Assembly: GCF_008905045.1 (NCBI RefSeq)
Contig: NZ_VWMY01000087.1
Location: 1-38,048, forward strand
DNA: 38,048 bases
Direction of reading: 5' to 3'
Origin: Streptomyces albicerus
GTDB lineage: Bacteria; Actinomycetota; Actinomycetes; Streptomycetales; Streptomycetaceae
Shown piece after piece: positions 1 to 7,155 of this stretch. The notes under the pieces were generated by a model. That model did not search any database, was not told the origin of the DNA, and was given only the letters and a program-made list of their open reading frames with translations. Numbering within the stretch: the first letter of the stretch is position 1; every line of letters begins with the position of its first letter. Position numbers and translations under genes: made by a program.

Positions 1-492
1 AAACCGCTGATCGCCGCGGTCGAGGGCTGGGCACTGGCCGGCGGGTGTGAACTCGCGCTGGCGGCGGACATGATCGTCGCCGCGCGGGACGCCAGCTTCG
101 GACTGCCTGAGGTCAAGCGGGGCCTCGTCGCGGCCGGCGGCGGACTGCTGCGGCTTCCCAAGGTGCTTCCGTACCAGCTCGCCATGGAGGTCGCGCTCAC
201 CGGCGATCCGCTCTCCGCCGAGAGGGCCCATGCCCACGGGCTGGTCAACGTGCTCACCGAGCCGGGCGGGGCCCTCGCGGGCGCGCGTGAACTGGCCGCG
301 CGGATCGCGCCGAACGGCCCGCTCGCGGTCCGCGCGTCCAAGCAGGTGATGGCGTCGTCGATCGGCTACACCGATGCGGATGCCCACGCCATGCAGCAGG
401 AGTTCACCGCACCCGTACTCGCTTCCACCGACGCGCAAGAAGGCGCCCGAGCGTTCGCCGAGAAACGTGCGCCCGTGTGGAGGGGGGAATGA
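1..492 (+). CDS. Enoyl-CoA hydratase/isomerase (crotonase) family protein, 3' part
   Basis: The frame is open from base 1, so the 5' end lies outside the window; about 163 residues are visible. The first residues read IAAVEGWALAGGCELALAAD, the crotonase segment whose backbone amides form the oxyanion hole for the acyl-CoA thioester. It continues with the family's FGLPEVKRGL segment and the helical C-terminal region (RELAARIAPNGPLAVRASKQ), and ends at the family's usual length. Members hydrate or isomerise acyl-CoAs in fatty acid or other acyl-CoA catabolism. The substrate cannot be read from the sequence. No neighbour on this side is visible, and nothing links it to the biosynthetic operon on the opposite strand. 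Family assignment is secure; the specific reaction is open. Confidence 0.93.
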   Translation, partial: KPLIAAVEGWALAGGCELALAADMIVAARDASFGLPEVKRGLVAAGGGLLRLPKVLPYQLAMEVALTGDPLSAERAHAHGLVNVLTEPGGALAGARELAARIAPNGPLAVRASKQVMASSIGYTDADAHAMQQEFTAPVLASTDAQEGARAFAEKRAPVWRGE

Positions 493-1197
493 GCGGGCTC
501 ACGCCGCGGATTCCCCTGGCGCTCCCGGTCCTGGGAAGGCCCCGGTTCACTGTTGAAGCACGCCCTCGGCAGCCGGAACGCATCCGGGGCACACGCGCAA
601 GGGGCCTCCCGATTGCGGAACTCGACGCCGGTGTCGGAATGTCCCGGTCGATGCCCGCGATGCGGGTCTAGCCTTCACAAGCGGAACATGGTGCTTTCGC
701 ATGGACGTCAGGTTCTACGAGGCACGAGTTGGCCTCATTGCCGGTGTGACGAAGCACCACAAACACATCTTGCCGAGCGCCGGAACCGTGTCCTGCGGCT
801 GGCACGGGTTCCGGCTCCTGCTCTCCCGGCGAACATGTCCCACCCGGGGGGTCTCCCGCGAGTCCCGGCTGTCGGCGAGGGCGGAGGGGCACAGGACGTG
901 CGGCCAAGGCCGCTCTCGACCTCGTGCCCGCGGCCGCCGTCGTCATTGCGACCAACCCCCCGACGGCGGCCGTCAAGCGGGGCACCGCGTCGGCGCCGGA
1001 CCTCACAGCGTCACCTCGCTGACGGCTCTCTCGCTGAAGAAGGCCGTACCCGAAATCCACCCAGCGCGATCGCCGCTCGTGTACCGGCAGACAGCGGCGG
1101 CGGTCGCGGCATGTCTCCGGCTTCGTCCTGCCTGGACCACCGGGTTTGAAGGTGCTGTCGGCCCAGGCTGTTCGATACACCGCTTCAGGGGGGAGTC
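493..1197. other. Gene-free stretch upstream of the LuxR-type regulator
   Basis: About 700 bases with no convincing gene. Open frames on both strands here encode low-complexity Arg/Pro/Gly-rich translations with no family resemblance and are best read as high-GC shadows. A small CCCGC-GAT-GCGGG hairpin lies at 654-666 and could help terminate the upstream crotonase transcript. The stretch must contain the promoter of the gene at 1198, but I could not pick a convincing -10/-35 pair. Confidence 0.5.
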
Positions 1198-3552
1198 ATG
1201 GACGACACAGCGCGGGTCCGTTCCGAGGGCGGACTGCCGGTCGAGCTCACGCGGTTCATCGGCCGCCGGGCCGAAGTGGCCGAGGTCAAGGAGGCGTTGG
1301 GTAGGGAGCGGCTGGTCACCCTGATGGGGGTGGGAGGCGTCGGCAAGACCAGGATCGGGCTGCGGGTGGCACGGGAGGTCCAGGAGACGTTTCCGGCCGG
1401 GGCGTACTTCGTGGAACTGTCCGAGCTCCGCGATCCAGAGCTGCTGCCGAACGCAGTGTCGTCGGTGGTGGATCTGTCCGAACAGTCCGAGCACCGGACC
1501 CCTTCCTCACTGGAAGCGCTCGTCTCCTATTTCGGCGACAAGCGGCTCCTGTTGGTGCTCGACACCTGCGAGCATCTGATCGACGCATGCGCCCGGTTCG
1601 TCCAGGCCGTGCTGCGGAGGTGCCCCGAGGCCCGGATCCTCGCCACCACCCGCCAGCCCCTGGACGTACCCGGCGAGTACCTGCTGCACATCGCGCCCCT
1701 TGATGCACCGGACCCGGACGACGAGGCAGCGGCGTCCGGCGAACCGTCCGACGCCATGGTGCTGTTCGCCGACCGGGCAGCTTCCGTCCGGCATGGTTTC
1801 CGGCTCACCGATGCCAACCGGGACCTGGTCGCACGGATCTGCCACCGTCTGGACGGCATCCCGCTGGCCCTCGAACTGGCCGCCGTACGGCTGCGCGCAC
1901 TGCCGCTGGAGCAGACGCTGCAACGGCTGGATCACCGGTTCGGGCTGCTCACCCGGGGCAGCCGCGCCGGGCTGTTCCGCCACCAGACGCTGCGTGCCAC
2001 CATCGACTGGAGCCATGAGCTGTGCTCCGCGTCCGAACAGCTGCTGTGGCGGCGTCTGTCGGTCTTCGCGGGAGAGTTCGAGCTGGCGGCGGTCGAGGAG
2101 ATCTGCCGCGGCCCGGACCTGCCGGCCGACGAGATCCTGGAGCATCTGATCGGCCTGGTGGACAAGGCCATTGTGCTGCGTGTCGACGCCGGGACCAGCG
2201 ACGACGAGAAGGACGGCGCCCGCTACCGCATACTCGACACCCTCCGTGAATACGGCCGGGAGCGCCTAGCCGCATTCGGTGAGGAGCGGGAATACCGCTT
2301 CCGCCACCGCGACCACTACCTCGCCCTGGCGGTGGAGTTCTCCTCGCAGTGGCTCTCCGACGAGCAGGTTCCCTGGTTCCGGCGCATGCGGCGGGAGCAC
2401 CCCAACCTGCGCGGGGCGCTGGAGTTCTGCTGCACCACCGAGGGAGAGTCAGCGACGGGACTGGAGATGGCAACCGCCTTGTGGGGGCTGTGGCCCTGCA
2501 CCGGGCGCGTGGACGAAGGTCATTACTGGCTGGACCGGCTGCTGTCCCTGTGCCCGGATCCGAGTCCGGTCCGGATGCGCGCGCTCTTCGCCCTAGGGGA
2601 TCTGGCCCTCATGTCCGGCCGGCACGCACGGGGAGCGGAGCTGACGGAGGAAGCGGCGATGCTGGCGGAACTGTACGACGACCCGTCGGCCATGGCGTAT
2701 GTCACCAAGAACCGCCTGCTGGTGCACAACCTCGCCGGGGAAGCGGCGCGGGCCATGGATCTGCTCACGGAGGCACGCCGCCGCTTCGCAGACCTCGGCG
2801 AGCGGGGTGCGGAAGCCTGGGTGATGAGCACGGTGGCGGGTGGCTGCGTCTCCGCGGGCGAGTACGACCCGGCGCTGAAGCTCTGCGAACAAACGCCTGC
2901 CGTGCTGGCCGCCCCGCGGGAATGCTGGCTTCTGGGCTGGCTCGCCTGGATGAAGGGGGCAGCCCTGTGGGGCCTGGGCCGGTTCGACGAGTCAGGGGAA
3001 TCGCTGCGGACAGCTCTGGTGAAGTGCCATCGGATCGACCACACGCAGGGGCTCGCCTTCTCCTTCGACACGCTGGGCTGGCTCGCCGCCGCCGAGGAGC
3101 AGTACGAGCAGGCCGCGCTTCACCTCGGTACGGCGACGAAGCTATGGGAGAGGTTCCACGAACCGCGGCTCGGCGCTGCCACCATGCACCAGGCCCATGA
3201 GGACGCCGTGGCCAAGGCGCGCCGCGCTCTTGGAGAGGCCCGTTACCGGGAGTTCTTCGACGAAGGCGTGGCCCTGCCACTCGGTCAGGCCATGGCCGGG
3301 GTCGTTGATCCTCGTGCCTGCCCCGAGGAGTCAGTGACGGAGCCGGACGCGGACTGGGAGACCCTCACGTCGCGGGAGCAGGAGATCGCCGCGCTGGTGG
3401 CGGAGGGCCTGTCGAACCGGCAGATCGCGGAGCGGCTGGTGATCTCGAAACGCACGGTGGACTCGCACATCGGGCACATCATGAGCAAGCTCGGCTACTC
3501 GTCGCGGCTCCAGATCGCGACGCACGTCCTCTCACGCGCCCGGAGGAAGTAG
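1198..3552 (+). CDS. LuxR-family transcriptional regulator with NB-ARC/AfsR-type ATPase domain
   Basis: A 784-residue cytoplasmic regulator. Walker A is GVGGVGKT (about residues 44-51) and Walker B is LLLVLD (about 117-122), followed by the CEHLID segment typical of predicted ATPases of the COG3903 type. The middle (about 400-690) is helical and TPR-like. The C-terminus (about 715-784) is a LuxR/GerE helix-turn-helix (TSREQEIAALVAEGLSNRQI ... SKRTVDSHI). There is no N-terminal SARP DNA-binding domain, unlike AfsR. The ATG is preceded by a GGGGGGAG purine run. It is convergent with the Dap/polymerase operon and is the only regulator near it, so it may be the pathway activator; that is inference. 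Such proteins often act as ATP-dependent large LuxR-type activators of secondary metabolism. Confidence 0.92.
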   Translation: MDDTARVRSEGGLPVELTRFIGRRAEVAEVKEALGRERLVTLMGVGGVGKTRIGLRVAREVQETFPAGAYFVELSELRDPELLPNAVSSVVDLSEQSEHRTPSSLEALVSYFGDKRLLLVLDTCEHLIDACARFVQAVLRRCPEARILATTRQPLDVPGEYLLHIAPLDAPDPDDEAAASGEPSDAMVLFADRAASVRHGFRLTDANRDLVARICHRLDGIPLALELAAVRLRALPLEQTLQRLDHRFGLLTRGSRAGLFRHQTLRATIDWSHELCSASEQLLWRRLSVFAGEFELAAVEEICRGPDLPADEILEHLIGLVDKAIVLRVDAGTSDDEKDGARYRILDTLREYGRERLAAFGEEREYRFRHRDHYLALAVEFSSQWLSDEQVPWFRRMRREHPNLRGALEFCCTTEGESATGLEMATALWGLWPCTGRVDEGHYWLDRLLSLCPDPSPVRMRALFALGDLALMSGRHARGAELTEEAAMLAELYDDPSAMAYVTKNRLLVHNLAGEAARAMDLLTEARRRFADLGERGAEAWVMSTVAGGCVSAGEYDPALKLCEQTPAVLAAPRECWLLGWLAWMKGAALWGLGRFDESGESLRTALVKCHRIDHTQGLAFSFDTLGWLAAAEEQYEQAALHLGTATKLWERFHEPRLGAATMHQAHEDAVAKARRALGEARYREFFDEGVALPLGQAMAGVVDPRACPEESVTEPDADWETLTSREQEIAALVAEGLSNRQIAERLVISKRTVDSHIGHIMSKLGYSSRLQIATHVLSRARRK

Positions 3553-3571
3553 GCCGCCCGGACGCCTCCGA

Positions 3572-3601
3572 ACCCTGCCGCCCGCCGTCGGCCGACAGGG
3601 T
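3572..3601 (+). terminator. Candidate terminator hairpin after the LuxR-type gene
   Basis: Arms ACCCTGCCG (3572-3580) and CGACAGGGT (3593-3601) pair at eight of nine positions, 20 bases past the stop at 3552. There is no T-run, which is common for actinobacterial terminators. Confidence 0.4.
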
Positions 3602-3712
3602 CCGGGGGGAGTCGGCCGCAGCCCGCCCGGACCACGCCTGGTGCCCTCCCCACGGGCGTCGGTGAGCAACCCTCGCGTCACCGTAGGCACCAGATGCCTC
3701 CCGCCGGTAGCC

Positions 3713-3733
3713 GTGACCGCTCCGAGCGGTCAC
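3713..3733. repeat. Perfect 9-bp inverted repeat GTGACCGCT-CCG-AGCGGTCAC
   Basis: Two perfect 9-base arms separated by 3 bases lie in the gap between the convergent regulator and Dap synthase genes. It could be a terminator stem or a binding site for a dimeric regulator. Its position between two 3' ends favours termination, while its short loop and perfect dyad would also suit an operator. Confidence 0.55.
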
Positions 3734-3867
3734 ACCGAACGAACGGGCTGCGCCTTTGTGCACCTGCATGATGACGCGGCACCCCACCCGGCGGCATCGG
3801 CCAACGTACCGATCCGGGATACCGAACCTGCCGACACGACCGGCTCGGTGCCGAATAGGTACACGAC

Positions 3868-3892
3868 TCGGTATACGGAGCCTGGTCGGTAT
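3868..3892. repeat. TCGGTAT direct repeats in the 3' intergenic region
   Basis: TCGGTAT occurs at 3868-3874 and 3886-3892, exactly 18 bases apart. The reverse complement ATACCGA occurs at 3819-3825, and a variant, TCGGTGC, occurs at 3845-3851. Four related heptamers in about 75 bases exceed what I would expect by chance in GC-rich spacer DNA. A regulator site is possible, but its place downstream of both flanking genes is unusual for one. Confidence 0.35.
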
Positions 3893-3919
3893 GCCAGGCA
3901 CCTGCCCCCGATACGGGGG
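3880..3919 (-). terminator. Double hairpin downstream of the Dap/polymerase operon
   Basis: Two stems lie just beyond the stop of the last operon gene (stop at 3943 reading leftwards): CCCCCG-ATA-CGGGGG (3905-3919, perfect 6-base arms) and GCCTGG...CCAGGC (3880-3899, 6-base arms). Neither has a T-tract. Together they are a reasonable terminator for the minus-strand operon. Confidence 0.5.
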
Positions 3920-3942
3920 TAGTCACCTCCTGAGAACGGGGC

Positions 3943-4971
3943 TCAGACCGACCAGGACAGGGCAGTCGGACGACCGGGACCGAGGACGTCCTCTCCGTAA
4001 AGAGCCTGCAGCCAGTTGGTCTGGTAGACGGTGTCGAGGTAGCGCTCGCCGAGGTCCGGGGCGATGGCCACCGCGGTGAGGTCCCGCGCGTCGTGCCGGG
4101 CCAGCCAGGCCGCCGCGCCGCTGACCACCGTCCCGGTGGAACCGCCGAACAGGAACCCCCTTCTGGCCAGAAGGTGGCAGGTACGGACGGTGTCTGTCTC
4201 CTCGACGCACACCACGTCGTCCACATATGACTCGTCGAGCAACTGTGGACGGACGCTCGTGCCCAGGCCGGGGATCATCCGGCGGCCCGACGCGCCGCCG
4301 AAGGTCACTGAGCCGACGCTGTCCACCGCGACGATCCGCACCCGGCGCAGGTGACGCTCCCAGAAGTAGCGCGCACAGCCCATCAGGGTCCCGGTGGTGC
4401 CGGCCCCGACGAACAGCACGTCCAGCCGCGGGAACTGGCGGGCGATCGCCGGTGCCGTCCGCCGGTAGTGCGCCTTCCAGTTGTCCGGATTGGCGTACTG
4501 GTTGAGCCACACGTACCGGTCGTCGGAGGCGCACAGCGCGCGGACGTAGGCGATCCGGGCGCCGAGGAAACCGCCGTTGGCCTCCGACTCGGCGATGATG
4601 TGGACCTGGCTGCCCAACGTCTCCATCAGCTGTCTGGTCGACAGATTGCAGCGCGAGTCGGTCACGCACAGGAACCGGTAGCCCTTGCTCGCCGCGATCA
4701 TGCTCAGCGCCACGCCCAGGTTTCCGGACGAGGATTCGACCAGGACCGATCCCGGCGTCAGGACTCCGGCCCGCTCGGCCGCCCCCACCATCTCGGTCGC
4801 AGCCTTCAGCTTGATCGAGCCGGCGAAGTTGAAGCCTTCGCACTTAAGGAAGAGTGAACGTCCGAGGAACGGCCCGAGGTCGACATAGAGCTCCTCCTCG
4901 TTGAAGTCCTGCGGAACACGTATGACTGGCAAGATGGCCCCCAACATCCGCAGCGGCACTCGGCCGCTCAT
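3943..4971 (-). CDS. sbnA: SbnA-type N-(2-amino-2-carboxyethyl)-L-glutamate synthase (Dap biosynthesis)
   Basis: A 342-residue PLP enzyme of the cysteine synthase fold. In the SbnA family it joins O-phospho-L-serine to L-glutamate to give N-(2-amino-2-carboxyethyl)-L-glutamate, the first step to L-2,3-diaminopropionate. The PLP lysine sits in NFAGSIKLKAA (about K54), the substrate loop is ESSSGNLG (about 79-86) and the phosphate-binding loop is GGSTGT near residue 295. The ATG at 4971 overlaps the TGA of the upstream sbnB-like gene by four bases (ATGA), which decides the start; a downstream ATG at 4947 would break this coupling. As last gene of the operon it is placed to supply monomer to the NRPS. 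A longer open frame continues upstream but is only the shadow of sbnB. Gene symbol is by homology to the staphyloferrin B pathway. Confidence 0.9.
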   Translation of the reverse strand: MSGRVPLRMLGAILPVIRVPQDFNEEELYVDLGPFLGRSLFLKCEGFNFAGSIKLKAATEMVGAAERAGVLTPGSVLVESSSGNLGVALSMIAASKGYRFLCVTDSRCNLSTRQLMETLGSQVHIIAESEANGGFLGARIAYVRALCASDDRYVWLNQYANPDNWKAHYRRTAPAIARQFPRLDVLFVGAGTTGTLMGCARYFWERHLRRVRIVAVDSVGSVTFGGASGRRMIPGLGTSVRPQLLDESYVDDVVCVEETDTVRTCHLLARRGFLFGGSTGTVVSGAAAWLARHDARDLTAVAIAPDLGERYLDTVYQTNWLQALYGEDVLGPGRPTALSWSV

Positions 4972-6062
4972 CCGTACCGGCGCACTTCGTGGAAGAAGCC
5001 GTCGACGACACGTAACTCGCCGGACCGGACCACCTCGTCGTAGACGTGCTTGCCCACCGCGAGGTCGAGCACCCCGAGGCCGAAGGGCGAGAACACCACC
5101 GGCCGGTCCGTCGGCACCGTGATCCGCCCGGCCAGCACGTTGTCCAGCGTGCCGTCCAGGAACTCCCGCCCGCCGGTGAGCTGTTCGGCCAGATGCGGAG
5201 AGGTGTCGGCCTTCAGACCATGCTCGACGTCGTCGACGATGTTGGCCGAGGCGAGCACGATCTCCGGCGAGAAGTCGCGCAGCGAGACGTGCAGCACCAG
5301 CGAATGATGCGCGAACCACTTCTGGTCGCCGACGTGCGGCCGGGCGGCGACGGTGGCGAAGACCACCAGATCGCTGGAGCGGACCAGCTCCGCGGCACTG
5401 TCGTCCACGGTGATCCGGCCGGTGGCGCCCGACTGCTCCAGGTAACCGCGGAAGCCGGCCGCGTTGTCGGCGGACAGGTCGTGCACGCCGATCTCGTCGA
5501 ATGACCAGCCGATGCCGGCCAAGAAGGTGTGGATGTAGCGGGCGATCAGGCCAACCCCGAAGAACCCGACGCGCGTCGGGCGCCCCCGGCCGCGGGTGAG
5601 TCGATCGGCCGCCGACGCCGCCAGCGCGGCCGTCCTGGTGGCGCCGATGATCGAGCTCTCCAGGCAGGCGAACGGGTAGCCGGTGTCGTGGTCGTTGAGG
5701 ATCAGCACGGCCGAGGCCCGCGGGACGCCGACCGCCACGTTCTCCGGGAAGCTGGAGATCCACTTCAGGCCGTCCACCCGCGTCCGCCCGCCGAGTGAGG
5801 CGGGCAGCGCGATGATCCGGGAGGACGGGCGGTCGGGGAAACGCAGGAAGTACGACGGCGGGTTCACCGAGTCACCGGCGCTGTGCCACCCGTAGGCGGT
5901 CTCGACCAGCTTCACGATCTGCCGTACGCGCCCCCTCAGCGCGTCCTCGACCTGGACCCCGGGGATGACCGCGAACGGTGGCACGCCGATCGGCCCGGTC
6001 GACGCGGACGCCGTCTCGGTAACAGGGGCGGACTCCGTCCCGGTGGCACGGTGGGTGGTCAT
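4968..6062 (-). CDS. sbnB: SbnB-type N-(2-amino-2-carboxyethyl)-L-glutamate dehydrogenase (Dap biosynthesis)
   Basis: A 364-residue member of the ornithine cyclodeaminase/mu-crystallin family. SbnB oxidatively cleaves the SbnA product with NAD to give L-2,3-diaminopropionate and 2-oxoglutarate. The Rossmann loop is GFFGVGLIA (about 166-174). The substrate-binding lysine lies in GLKWISSFPENVAVG (about K100). The segment NDHDTGYPFACLESSIIGATRTAA matches the family, with Gly-rich cofactor and acidic patches as in SbnB. The N-terminal 25 residues are Thr/Ala-rich and not part of the fold. Its ATG overlaps the stop of the oxygenase gene by four bases, and its own stop overlaps the sbnA-like start, so three genes are translationally coupled. 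Being beside sbnA makes Dap formation much more likely than ornithine cyclisation. Confidence 0.9.
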   Translation of the reverse strand: MTTHRATGTESAPVTETASASTGPIGVPPFAVIPGVQVEDALRGRVRQIVKLVETAYGWHSAGDSVNPPSYFLRFPDRPSSRIIALPASLGGRTRVDGLKWISSFPENVAVGVPRASAVLILNDHDTGYPFACLESSIIGATRTAALAASAADRLTRGRGRPTRVGFFGVGLIARYIHTFLAGIGWSFDEIGVHDLSADNAAGFRGYLEQSGATGRITVDDSAAELVRSSDLVVFATVAARPHVGDQKWFAHHSLVLHVSLRDFSPEIVLASANIVDDVEHGLKADTSPHLAEQLTGGREFLDGTLDNVLAGRITVPTDRPVVFSPFGLGVLDLAVGKHVYDEVVRSGELRVVDGFFHEVRRYG

Positions 6063-7063
6063 CGGGCGGTCACCTCGACGGTCGGCGAGCAGTCGGCCAG
6101 ACGCACCGCGTCGGCCATCGCGACGAGCACCTCGCGCGGTCCCTCGAAGGGTTCCCGGCTGTGCGCGGTACGGATGTTGTCGACGAGCATCAGGTCACCG
6201 GCCTGCCACGGCTCACGCACCGTGTGGGTCTCGTAGACCTGGTTGAGCAGTTCCACGAGGTTCTCGTCGATCGGGGCGCCGTTACCGAAGCGGGTGTTGA
6301 ACGGCAGCCCGTCGGGACCGTAGACGTCGATCAGGTACTCGTGCACCTCGCGGTTCATCGTCCATTCGTTGAGGAACGCGATCTGGTTGAACCAGCTGCG
6401 CCGGCCGGTGACCGGGTGGCGGACCACGGCGCTGCGCCGCTGCCTGGTGTGCAGTCCGCCGTCGGACTGCCACTCGAACTCGATCGCGCCGGCGCGGCAG
6501 TAGTCCTCGACGGTGCCCCGGTCCGCGGTGCCGAAGGCTTCGGCGAAGGACGTCCCGATCTCGTCGTTGTAGCTGCGGGTGAGCAGCCAGCCTTCCCGCT
6601 CGAACCGCTCGGTCAGCTCGGTGGGCAGCGCGTCCAGCACGGCTGGCGAATCGGCCACTCCGGTCGCTCCGCCGTCGGTGGGCGCGATGAGGCACGCGAA
6701 CAGCATCAGGCCGGGGAACTCAAGCCGGTAGCTCAGTTCGTGGTGCATGCACATCGGCTGGTTCGGCGGCCACTTCGACGAGGAGTACACGCCGTCGGAG
6801 TAGGCCCGCCGGGGCGCGAACGCCTCCTTCTCGGTGATCAGACCGGCGGTCAGCCGCCGGAAGACGGCACTGATCGTGGCCGGGTCACGCAGCCCCAGGC
6901 CGCGAACCAGCACCGAACCGTGCTCGGCGACGACGGCGCGCAGCGCGTGCCGGTGCTCGGCCGCCCAGCTCGGTGCGTCGTCGGCGGCATCGGCCCGCAG
7001 TATCGGGGGTTTGCCGGGTTGCAGGCCCACGTCGAGCGCTGACGTGGAGGATGAGCGCGGCAT
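6059..7063 (-). CDS. SyrP/TauD-type Fe(II)/2-oxoglutarate-dependent oxygenase
   Basis: A 334-residue enzyme of the clavaminate synthase-like/TauD-TfdA superfamily. The iron ligands can be placed: H107-x-E109 in CMHHELSY, with Glu in place of Asp as in SyrP-like proteins, and distal His301 in NIRTAHSREPFEG, followed by Arg310 for 2-oxoglutarate. Relatives hydroxylate amino acids, often tethered to a carrier domain (SyrP acts on aspartyl-S-carrier), and others epoxidise or desaturate. The ATG at 7063 has an AAGGA site at good spacing. The stop overlaps the sbnB-like start by four bases, so oxidation of Dap, or of Dap on the carrier, is the likely job. The 92-base gap to the NRPS gene is the largest within the operon and may hold an internal promoter. 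The reaction itself cannot be told from sequence. Confidence 0.88.
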   Translation of the reverse strand: MPRSSSTSALDVGLQPGKPPILRADAADDAPSWAAEHRHALRAVVAEHGSVLVRGLGLRDPATISAVFRRLTAGLITEKEAFAPRRAYSDGVYSSSKWPPNQPMCMHHELSYRLEFPGLMLFACLIAPTDGGATGVADSPAVLDALPTELTERFEREGWLLTRSYNDEIGTSFAEAFGTADRGTVEDYCRAGAIEFEWQSDGGLHTRQRRSAVVRHPVTGRRSWFNQIAFLNEWTMNREVHEYLIDVYGPDGLPFNTRFGNGAPIDENLVELLNQVYETHTVREPWQAGDLMLVDNIRTAHSREPFEGPREVLVAMADAVRLADCSPTVEVTAR

Positions 7064-7155
7064 CTCGATTTCCTTTCTCTCGCGGATCTTCTCTTGCGGG
7101 CCCTTACAGGCCCTTGTGGGTTCTTGCGGGTCTTCGCTCGTGGCTCTGTCGCGGC

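Noticed and set aside
553..1324. Overlapping + and - frames upstream of the LuxR-type gene
   Set aside because: No ribosome sites, no family resemblance and Arg/Pro-rich composition.
4971..5763. N-terminal extension of the SbnA-like frame
   Set aside because: The extra 264 residues are an alternate-frame reading of the sbnB-like gene; the 4-base overlap start explains the data better.
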